Shown in pieces: positions 7,806 through 12,607 of a stretch of 12,818 nt of DNA. This stretch comes from Erythrobacter donghaensis (GTDB lineage Bacteria; Pseudomonadota; Alphaproteobacteria; Sphingomonadales; Sphingomonadaceae), in NCBI RefSeq assembly GCF_001557325.1, contig NZ_LSJS01000174.1, positions 1 through 12,818 on the forward strand, written 5' to 3'. Numbering within the stretch: the stretch's first letter is position 1; each line of letters opens with the position of its first letter. Position numbers and translations under genes: made by a program. The notes beneath the pieces were generated by a model. That model was not told where the DNA came from, did not search any database, and saw only the letters and a list, made by a program, of their open reading frames with translations.

Positions 7806-8416
7806 CGCTCGAACATAGCGCCAATGCGGGGTCCGGCAATGGGCTCGTTCGCTGAGCGCCGGACTTGCTCTGACGACTTCCGGCTCTGCCGCCCATCTGG
7901 GCAGGGCAGCGCCCCGATCCAACCGCGCGCATCAAGGTTCGCCGGTCCCCCAATTTGCTGCGCAATTGCGCTCCCCTGGCGTCCCAAGGCGCCGATGACT
8001 TGAAGCCCGCCATCTTGAAAAAGGCCAACTCGGCGGAAGCCGGCGGCGCCGCGATGCAAGATGGTCCTAAGCAATCCACAGCGAGCGATCAGCACCCCTT
8101 TCCGCAGACTGCCAGCGCGTTGGATAGTGCGAGCTGCAGGCACTCCCCCCTGTACCGACGCAGCGCGCCCAGCCAAGGCGGCTACGCCTGTGGGTTGCGT
8201 CCCTTCGAGCCAGTCGTGCGCCTTCGCAGACGTCCGCCCGCGTGACAGACCCGCTTCACGGCAGGACGAGCTCAGGAAAGAGCGAATGTCTCCGCAGACA
8301 CCGCGAGGAGGATCGAAACCCTAAGCGAACCCGGCTCACGACGAGGTCGATGTTCAAGCAGCCAGGCAGGCCCCAGTGCCAACGGTCATCCGCCGATGAG
8401 TGCCCATGCCTCTCTG
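7806..8416. other. Gene-free stretch with repeat remnants
   Basis: No reading frame here has both a plausible start and a protein-like composition; the open frames are rich in Arg, Ser, Pro and Gly, as expected of chance frames in GC-rich DNA. The stretch holds an imperfect copy (7887-7911) of the GCCGCCC...GGGC hairpin found perfect at 10395-10421, and a decayed copy of the leader repeat (7931-8003). A small hairpin AGGCG / CGCCT lies near 8179-8192. An ATG at 8053 opens a 64-codon frame about 50 bases after the decayed repeat, but it lacks a ribosome binding site. It looks like plasmid or element DNA that has lost its genes. Confidence 0.5.
7931..8003 (+). repeat. Leader repeat, copy A (decayed)
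   Basis: It shares CGCCGGTCCCCC-AATTTGCTGCGCAA with copy D (12212-12300) and the following CTCCCC-GGCG segment, with several changes and gaps. The closing helix of the other copies is weakened, although TCAAG (7932-7936) can still pair with CTTGA (7999-8003). The hairpin ATTTGC/GCAAAT of copy D has lost its outer pairs here. No good gene follows, which fits a relic. Confidence 0.6.
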
Positions 8417-8530
8417 GTCGAGGCTTGGGACAACCCGCAACAATCCGGGCCGTGTTGCTCGCTGAAGCGAGCTGCCCGCACCACCCCGGATCGTCGGGGT
8501 TCCCCGCGTCTGCGCGCGGTGTCCCGCCTC
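8417..8530 (+). promoter_or_regulatory. Multi-branched leader structure upstream of ssb
   Basis: GAGGC-TT-GGGAC (8420-8431) pairs with GTCCC-GCCTC (8521-8530), leaving only the TT as a bulge. The enclosed bases form four successive hairpins: CCCG/CGGG (8434-8449), GCTCGC/GCGAGC with a TGAA loop (8457-8472), ACCCCG/CGGGGT (8483-8500) and CCGCG/CGCGG (8504-8519). The last one ends one base before the 3' closing strand. The structure ends 62 bases before the ssb ATG. The design, a closing helix around a row of hairpins, matches the repeats before two other genes in this window, though the closing sequence differs. It is probably the 5' leader of the ssb mRNA. Confidence 0.5.
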
Positions 8531-8592
8531 TCTCGCCGAGGCTCGATAAGGGCACCGGCGGACGAGCCGTCGGCACTTTGGAGGCTATTGCA

Positions 8593-8928
8593 ATGAACAT
8601 CGTCAACCTCGTCGGCCGTCTCGCCAAGGATCCGATCGCCCGCGACCGCGGCGACACCCGCATCACCGAGCTGGTGCTGGTGACCGAACGGCCGGTCATC
8701 CGCGACGGGAAGGTCCAGAAGGACGCCGACACTGGCTACGCCAAGAAGGACGCCGAATTCCACAAGATCACCGTCTTCAACGGCATGGGGCTCCCGCTGC
8801 GCCAGCACAAGGCGAAGGGCGACCTGCTCGCGGTTACCGGCCGCATCCACTACTCGCGCTGGCAGGATGCCGAAGGCAACGACCGCTACGGCTGCGAGAT
8901 CATCGCCGAGAACGTCCAGTTCCTCTGA
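8593..8928 (+). CDS. ssb: Short SSB-like single-stranded DNA-binding protein
   Basis: An OB-fold protein of 111 residues that should bind single-stranded DNA during replication, repair or transfer. It opens MNIVNLVGRLAKDPIARD, has the SSB-type strand pattern TRITELVLVTERP, the FHKITVFNGMG segment where SSB has its W/F-x-x-V-x-x-F/W motif, KGDLLAVTGRIHYSRWQD (the usual KG..V.V.G.L..R.W.D block) and ends GCEIIAENVQFL. The frame runs open back to 8242, but the ATG at 8593 has GGAGG nearby and starts the family's conserved beginning, so I choose it. It stops straight after the OB fold: the flexible linker and acidic tip (usually D-D-x-I-P-F) that recruit partner proteins are missing. Such tail-less SSBs are common on plasmids and integrative elements. 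It probably heads a short operon with the next two genes, behind a structured leader. Confidence 0.88.
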   Translation: MNIVNLVGRLAKDPIARDRGDTRITELVLVTERPVIRDGKVQKDADTGYAKKDAEFHKITVFNGMGLPLRQHKAKGDLLAVTGRIHYSRWQDAEGNDRYGCEIIAENVQFL

Positions 8929-8934
8929 TCGATC

Positions 8935-8960
8935 GGGCGGCACCCCACCGGGTGCCGCCC
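8935..8960 (+). terminator. Perfect 11-bp hairpin after ssb
   Basis: GGGCGGCACCC (8935-8945) pairs perfectly with GGGTGCCGCCC (8950-8960) around a CACC loop, seven bases past the ssb stop. The following TTCGCTTCG is only a weak T-run, so it may be a leaky terminator or an mRNA-stabilising stem between ssb and the 88-aa gene. Its core is repeated at 9662-9685. Confidence 0.6.
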
Positions 8961-8988
8961 TTCGCTTCGCCTCAACAGGAGAACGAAC

Positions 8989-9255
8989 ATGTCATCGCTT
9001 ATGCCCATCCTCGACACTGGCTTGGCCCGCACCGCGGAGCAGCTGCCGCCCGATACGCGCCCTGTCCTCGCCCTGCGCCCATCGTCGTATGGCTGCTGCC
9101 GATACGAGATCGTAACCGCACGCTACATGCCCGATTATCGACCCCTCGCGCCCTGGCGCGACCTGTCGGGCGACGATCTCGCAGACAGCGGCTCCGACCA
9201 GGTTCTCGCATGGGCCCATGCCGACGCCATTCTGCTACCGGGGAGCGAACTGTGA
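8989..9255 (+). CDS. Small hypothetical protein, weakly DUF551-like
   Basis: An 88-residue protein with a good ribosome binding site (AGGAG, 8979-8983) before its ATG. The pattern LPPDTRPVLAL, then YEIVTARYMPDYRPLAPWRD, then QVLAWAHADAI recalls the small phage and plasmid DUF551 proteins, which run LP..G.PVL, A-x-Y, W, and V..W. That is a resemblance by eye only. It has two adjacent cysteines (GCCRY) but no metal motif, signal peptide or membrane segment. Its stop overlaps the next gene's GTG start by three bases (GTGA), so the two are almost certainly translated together. The gap to ssb is 60 bases with one hairpin. Function unknown. Confidence 0.75.
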   Translation: MSSLMPILDTGLARTAEQLPPDTRPVLALRPSSYGCCRYEIVTARYMPDYRPLAPWRDLSGDDLADSGSDQVLAWAHADAILLPGSEL

Positions 9256-9596
9256 ACGACCCCGTCTTTGTCTTCGGCAGTAATCTCGCCGGCCGTCATG
9301 GCAAGGGCGCGGCCCTGTGGGCGCGCCAGCACCGCGGTGCCATCTACGGGCAGGGCATCGGCTTGCAAGGCAACAGCTACGCCATCCCCAGCAAGGACGC
9401 GCAGCTCCGGACGCTGTCGCTTGCGCAGATCGAGCAGCACGTCGGCGAGTTCCTCGCCTTCGCGCGCTCGCGTCCCAATCTCACCTTCCAGCTGACACCC
9501 ATCGGCTGCGGCTTCGCTGGCTATCGCCGCGAGGAGATCGAGCCGATGTTTGCAGGCGCGCCGACCAACGTCCTGTGGCCGCCCGAGTGGCGCTGA
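9252..9596 (+). CDS. A1S_2505-like phage/plasmid accessory protein
   Basis: A 114-residue protein starting at a GTG that overlaps the previous stop; the open frame upstream to 8952 runs through the 88-aa gene and is rejected. The sequence is strongly patterned: VFVFGSNLAGRHGKGAALWA, YGQGIGLQGNSYAIPSKD, LRTLSLAQIEQHVGEFLAFA, FQLTPIGCGFAGYRREEIEP and MFAGAPTNVLWPPEW. I recognise this as the family that databases label A1S_2505 family phage non-structural protein, found in phages and mobile elements. The glycine-rich GSN..G.HGKGA start followed by a late IGCGFAGY loop is like the ADP-ribose-binding loops of macro domains, so a nucleotide or ADP-ribose ligand is plausible but unproven. Coupling to the 88-aa gene and closeness to ssb suggest an accessory role in the element's DNA metabolism. 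Confidence 0.8.
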   Translation: MNDPVFVFGSNLAGRHGKGAALWARQHRGAIYGQGIGLQGNSYAIPSKDAQLRTLSLAQIEQHVGEFLAFARSRPNLTFQLTPIGCGFAGYRREEIEPMFAGAPTNVLWPPEWR

Positions 9597-9643
9597 CGGT
9601 TCCCTCTGGCGTCCCGATTAGAAAAGCAGCCGCTAGGCACGGC

Positions 9644-9685
9644 GGTGCCGCACATCCAACGAGCGGCACCCTTCCGGGTGCCGCT
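9644..9685 (+). promoter_or_regulatory. Competing hairpins (attenuator-like) before the 167-aa gene
   Basis: Three segments can pair in two ways. GGTGCCGC (9644-9651) pairs with GCGGCACC (9663-9670), or AGCGGCACCC (9662-9671) pairs with GGGTGCCGCT (9676-9685) around TTCC. The second is the stronger, a perfect 10-bp hairpin, and shares its core with the hairpin after ssb. There is no T-run after it, so it could be a terminator for the preceding operon or a switch in the leader of the next gene, whose ATG is 39 bases on. A TATAAA at 9696 could belong to a promoter. Confidence 0.45.
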
Positions 9686-9724
9686 GGCTCGCGGTATAAA
9701 ACCTCTTAGAAAAGAGAGGCCCCA

Positions 9725-10228
9725 ATGATCCATTTCCTGAACGCCACAGCTGTCATGCGTATCGGGAAGACCGAGGAGGACCGCATCTACCTGTCCCTGA
9801 TCGATGCAACGATATGGACCGATCCCGAGCTTCCGACGCGAATAACGAGCGTGTATGGCGGCTATGACATAACCTGCGAGGAAGCCGATGAATTCTGCTC
9901 GATCCTCCAAAACTTACGCATTCCAGCAGGACTGCGGAAACAAACAATCGCCGCGATGCGCGTCGAAATCCTGTCGAGCCACGCTAGCCGACACGACGAA
10001 AGCGGAACCGTCAGCGTCCGGATGCGGCACAGCCCGCAGTTGAGCATCCTGCTCAACGAAGAACAGGCAGCGGATTTCCGCCACTATCTGGATTTGGCAA
10101 GGCTGAGCCCAAATGACACAACATACGAAACGGATGTCAGCCTGATCGTTCGGTGCAACGCCGAACATGAACCACCTCACCCGCATGACGTCACACATGC
10201 CCTGCTGGATCTGCACTTCCATAGATGA
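9725..10228 (+). CDS. Hypothetical protein, 167 residues
   Basis: I do not recognise this protein. The ATG at 9725 has AGAGAGG (9714-9720) upstream. The chain is soluble, acidic and histidine-containing: MIHFLNATAVMRIGKTEEDR, YLSLIDATIW, RITSVYGGYDITCEEADEF, SILQNLRIPAGLRKQTIAAM, then PQLSILLNEEQAADFRHYL and a histidine-rich end (EHEPPHPHDVTHALLDLHFH). The VYGGYDITCEEADEF and LLNEEQAADFRHYLD segments both look like a beta strand plus helix, so a duplicated fold is possible. There is no signal peptide, membrane segment or catalytic motif. It stands alone between two leader-like regions, and a GC-rich stem (CCCGACC / GGCCGGG, 10239-10255) ten bases past the stop may end its transcript. It uses somewhat more AT-rich codons than its neighbours, which hints at a separate origin. 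Confidence 0.7.
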   Translation: MIHFLNATAVMRIGKTEEDRIYLSLIDATIWTDPELPTRITSVYGGYDITCEEADEFCSILQNLRIPAGLRKQTIAAMRVEILSSHASRHDESGTVSVRMRHSPQLSILLNEEQAADFRHYLDLARLSPNDTTYETDVSLIVRCNAEHEPPHPHDVTHALLDLHFHR

Positions 10229-10532
10229 GCGGACGTCTCCCGACCTTCGGCCGGGCCCGCGCTCTATTCCGCTCGGCGCCGCGGCCCTCGCTCAGCTGAC
10301 GCTTCGCTAAGGGCTGCGCGTGCCCGCCTCGCATCACCGAGCCCCCCGAGGGGTCTCGGCCCTGCGGGTGACGATCGCTGACGCATTCTCACCGCCGCCG
10401 CCCATCCGGGCAGGGCGGCGGTCCTTCCCCGCGAACGCGCCTTTCCTATTCAGGAAGGCGTTCGCGGTCGGAGCATTACAGCCGTAGTTCGCGCATGCGC
10501 GCGAAAGCGCGGCATTCGGCAGCCTCCGGCCG
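10229..10532. other. Intergenic region with strong hairpins
   Basis: No gene is supported here. Three strong inverted repeats follow one another: CCGAGCCCC with GGGG-T-CTCGG (10337-10359), a perfect CCGCCGCCC / GGGCGGCGG (10395-10421, nine-base loop), and CCGCGAACGC / GCGTTCGCGG (10429-10467) with an inner CTTCC/GGAAG extension. GCGCATGCGC, a perfect palindrome, is at 10493-10502. None has a T-run. With copies B and C of the leader repeat downstream, this makes 780 bases of structured, non-coding DNA before the DUF2493 gene. Confidence 0.6.
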
Positions 10533-10616
10533 GTCAAGGATCGGCTCAGGCTGTCGCTGCGCTTGCCTTCGCCGCCCGCGAGGCGGTGATGCCAGCTGCG
10601 CGGCATCATCCCTGAC
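10533..10616 (+). repeat. Leader repeat, copy B
   Basis: GTCAAGGA (10533-10540) can pair with TCCCTGAC (10609-10616), with one A-C mismatch in the middle. Inside are CCGCC/GGCGG (10572-10586) and TGATGCC/GGCATCA (10587-10608), the latter touching the 3' closing strand. It shares ATCGGCTC with copies C and D but lacks their C-rich AATTT hairpin. It lies about 390 bases before the DUF2493 start. Confidence 0.65.
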
Positions 10617-10696
10617 AGCCCGTCATCTGCCGACCAACCACGCTGAACGGCTTCCAAGATTGGGAGTGTTCCCGCTGTTAACCCGTTCGCCGGGCC

Positions 10697-10733
10697 GGGA
10701 GGGCGGGCCAGCAGGCTGGCCCGTCTGCCTCCC
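10697..10733 (+). repeat. Long two-part inverted repeat
   Basis: CGGGCCAGC (10704-10712) pairs perfectly with GCTGGCCCG (10715-10723) around AG. Outside it GGGAGG (10697-10702) pairs with CCTCCC (10728-10733) across a small internal loop. It sits between repeat copies B and C. An AGGAACACC sequence at about 10777 looks like a ribosome binding site but no gene follows it. Confidence 0.55.
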
Positions 10734-10812
10734 GTCTCTCGTGCTCCGGGGCGGGAACGTCTCTTCCACACACACAGGAACACCTGCCGAAACATATCAG
10801 TCTTCGGCGCTC

Positions 10813-10937
10813 GTCAAGGATCGCGGTCCCCCCAATTTTCCGCCCGGCGACCGTGCAGCTTGCGCGCCGGCCACCCGGCAGAAAATCGGCTCCCCCGCGC
10901 CCGCAGGGCGGCGCAGCGCAAGCGCTGCGTCCCTGAC
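10813..10937 (+). repeat. Leader repeat, copy C, in the 5' leader of the DUF2493 gene
   Basis: GTCAAGGA (10813-10820) pairs with TCCCTGAC (10930-10937). Inside are ATTTTC/GAAAAT (10835-10840, 10881-10886) enclosing CCGGCG/CGCCGG, then CGCCC/GGGCG (10898-10910), then a perfect CGCAGCGC/GCGCTGCG (10912-10929) that touches the 3' closing strand. The C-runs GGTCCCCCC and GGCTCCCCC flank the first hairpin, as in copy D. It ends 71 bases before the DUF2493 ATG. Confidence 0.7.
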
Positions 10938-11008
10938 TGCACGCCTCCCGACTGATGGGTTTTCGGGGTTCCCATGGTGGGAACGATTTCAATCACTTGG
11001 AGGCAATC

Positions 11009-12007
11009 ATGACCACTTTCAACTCGTTCGCCGATCTCGCCAACGCTCGCATCAACCTCGCCGATGCCCGAGAAGGCGTCACCGAATCCTACGACGGAGC
11101 ATTCATCGAAACGAGCGATCTTGCGAAGCTCAACATCATCGATGCGCCGATTGCGGCCGAGATGCCCGATCCGGACATGGCCCGCCGCGCAGTGGAAATG
11201 GCGATCGGAACGATCTTCGATGTCCTGAAGGACACACGCATGGAGGAGTTCGCCCAGCAGCTCGCATGGGGAATGGTCAACTCGTTCCACATGACCGCCC
11301 GCCTTGCCGAGGGCCGCGAGGACGATGCAGCACGCAAGCTGGGTGAGATGGCCCGGCACTTCGATCCTTCGGAGATCTACGCGGTCGAGCTCGAGGAGAC
11401 GCAGCAGCTCTGCCAGACGCTGCAAGGATGTCGTGAAGCGCTCGAGGCGATGCGCGACCACGCCGCCGACGTCTACCGCGTCGAAACGGGTCGTCCCTTC
11501 ACCGCCACGAGGGGATCGCAGGTCAGCAAGAACGGGGTCACCGCCAGCCAGATCCAGGCGCGCGACTACCTCGCCGGACGCGCCAAGGACCGCAGGGCGC
11601 AGTTCACGCCCGAAGGTCCGCTGGTCGTTGTCTCGGGCGGCCAGCAAGACTGGCACGACTTCGAGATGATCTGGGACATCCTTGATGACATCAAGGCGCG
11701 CATTCCGAACATGGTCCTCGGGACCACCGGGATGCGCAAGGGCGTCGACGCCATGGCGGGAGCGTGGGCTCAGAAGAACCGGGTGAACACCATCCACTTC
11801 GTCCCCGACCAGCGTCAGGGAAAGCGCGCACCGTTCCTTCGCAATGAGAGCATCATCAAACTGAGCCCTGTCGAAGCGATTATCGGAGAGGGCTCGGGCA
11901 TCCAGGCGAACCTAGCGCAGCGGCTGCGTCAGGCAGGCGTGCCGACGCACATCCGCCGCATTGCCGATCAGGCTGCACCCCAGCAGCACGCGCGCACCTT
12001 CGGGTGA
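11009..12007 (+). CDS. DUF2493 domain protein (SLOG superfamily, YspA-like)
   Basis: A 332-residue soluble protein. The ATG at 11009 has TTGGAGGC upstream; the open frame back to 10955 is rejected. The first 195 residues are helical and acidic, with MTTFNSFADLANARINL at the start. The C-terminal domain at about 203-320 matches DUF2493: GPLVVVSGGQQDWHDFEMIW (Rossmann strand plus the glycine pair), PNMVLGTTGMRKGVDAMAGA with WAQ after it (second loop, usually GG-x-x-KG-A/V-D), KRAPFLRNESII, then EAIIGEGSGIQANL. SLOG-fold proteins bind nucleotides or nucleotide-derived signals, and DUF2493 proteins are frequent on plasmids and integrative elements. Here the second loop has GTTG in place of the common HGG. 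The exact ligand and role are unknown. It is monocistronic: a long structured leader precedes it and a strong terminator follows. Confidence 0.88.
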   Translation: MTTFNSFADLANARINLADAREGVTESYDGAFIETSDLAKLNIIDAPIAAEMPDPDMARRAVEMAIGTIFDVLKDTRMEEFAQQLAWGMVNSFHMTARLAEGREDDAARKLGEMARHFDPSEIYAVELEETQQLCQTLQGCREALEAMRDHAADVYRVETGRPFTATRGSQVSKNGVTASQIQARDYLAGRAKDRRAQFTPEGPLVVVSGGQQDWHDFEMIWDILDDIKARIPNMVLGTTGMRKGVDAMAGAWAQKNRVNTIHFVPDQRQGKRAPFLRNESIIKLSPVEAIIGEGSGIQANLAQRLRQAGVPTHIRRIADQAAPQQHARTFG

Positions 12008-12017
12008 CGCGCTTTTC

Positions 12018-12063
12018 GGAAGGCTCCGGCTCCGGCCGGGGCCTTCCTCTCTTCTTCTGCTTT
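12018..12063 (+). terminator. Rho-independent terminator after the DUF2493 gene
   Basis: Eleven bases past the stop, GGAAGGCTCCGG (12018-12029) pairs with CCGGGGCCTTCC (12036-12047), twelve pairs with one G-T, around a six-base loop. The pyrimidine-rich TCTCTTCTTCTGCTTT follows. This is a good terminator for a high-GC bacterium. Confidence 0.8.
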
Positions 12064-12211
12064 GCCAGGGCCCGGGCTCAGGGGGCATCGAACCCCCTTC
12101 GCCCGGTACGGAAGCTCGATCACAGATCAAAGTGGGGAGGGGGCGAGAAAGGGAAGATGGGGGGAGGAGTGTCTCGTGTCGTCCCAGTCTGACGGTTGCC
12201 CGCTGGCGCGC

Positions 12212-12300
12212 GTCAAGGATCGCCGGTCCCCCCAATTTGCTGCGCAAATCGGCTCCCCCGGCGCCCGCTTGCGCGGCGTTCCTGAAGGAACGTCCCTGAC
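12212..12300 (+). repeat. Leader repeat, copy D, in the 5' leader of the membrane-protein gene
   Basis: GTCAAGGA (12212-12219) pairs with TCCCTGAC (12293-12300). Inside are ATTTGC/GCAAAT (12235-12249), CCGC/GCGG (12265-12276) and CGTTCC/GGAACG with a TGAA loop (12277-12292), the last touching both its neighbour and the 3' closing strand. The element is flanked by a 13-bp direct repeat with one mismatch, CCCGCTGGCGCGC (12199-12211) and CCCGCTGGCACGC (12300-12312). It ends 52 bases before the next ATG. Confidence 0.7.
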
Positions 12301-12352
12301 CCGCTGGCACGCACCGTCCCTCGGGAACTCCCATCAAGCACAGGAGGTTCAC

Positions 12353-12583
12353 ATGGGAATCCAAGTCACATTGTATCAGGCATTGCGGTCTGTTAAAGTG
12401 CCCGCGAGCGACGCCGAAAAGGTCGTCGAAGACCTCGAGAGCCATATCGCCATGAAGATCACCGAAGCCAACAAGGAACTCGTCGGAGAGCTGAAGAGCC
12501 AGCGCTGGGTGCTAGGGTTCCTGCTGATCGTGACGACGATTTCGGCGAGCCTGGGCGGATACGTCGCCTTTATCCTGAAATAA
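12353..12583 (+). CDS. Small coiled-coil, single-membrane-span protein
   Basis: A 76-residue protein with a textbook ribosome binding site (AGGAGG, 12342-12347) before its ATG; the frame is open upstream but runs through the leader repeat, so the extension is rejected. Residues 1-50 are charged and helical (VPASDAEKVVEDLESHIAMK, then ITEANKELVGELKSQ) and should form a short coiled coil. One membrane span follows, WVLGFLLIVTTISASLGGYV, ending AFILK. This plan, an N-terminal coiled coil and a C-terminal anchor, is like the DUF1640/CCDC90-type small proteins found in bacteria and on plasmids. The function is unknown; oligomerisation at the inner membrane is the only reasonable inference. It is monocistronic, between a structured leader and a strong terminator. 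Confidence 0.8.
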   Translation: MGIQVTLYQALRSVKVPASDAEKVVEDLESHIAMKITEANKELVGELKSQRWVLGFLLIVTTISASLGGYVAFILK

Positions 12584-12586
12584 CCC

Positions 12587-12607
12587 GGGGGCTTCGGCCC
12601 CCTTTTT
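12587..12607 (+). terminator. Rho-independent terminator
   Basis: GGGGGC (12587-12592), a TTCG tetraloop, GCCCCC (12597-12602) and TTTTT (12603-12607), three bases after the stop of the small membrane-protein gene. This is a textbook intrinsic terminator. Confidence 0.95.

Noticed and set aside
7708..8176. Minus-strand open frames upstream of the MAVWQF protein
   Set aside because: They overlap the decayed repeat, lack a ribosome binding site and have no recognisable sequence.
8242..8592. N-terminal extension of ssb by 117 codons
   Set aside because: It covers the structured leader, has no SSB similarity, and the ATG at 8593 has its own ribosome binding site.
9696..9701. TATAAA as a firm promoter for the 167-aa gene
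   Set aside because: No convincing -35 box lies at the right distance, so I mention it only as a possibility.
10495..11346. 283-residue plus-strand open frame across the leader and the 5' part of the DUF2493 gene
   Set aside because: It is low complexity and Arg/Ser/Pro-rich, passes through the hairpins, and overlaps the real gene in another frame.
10814..11797. 327-residue minus-strand open frame over the DUF2493 gene
   Set aside because: It runs across the leader repeat and antisense to a recognised domain. The composition is that of a GC-rich shadow frame.
10533..12300. CRISPR array
   Set aside because: The repeats are few, unevenly spaced by hundreds of bases, differ inside, and no cas gene is present.
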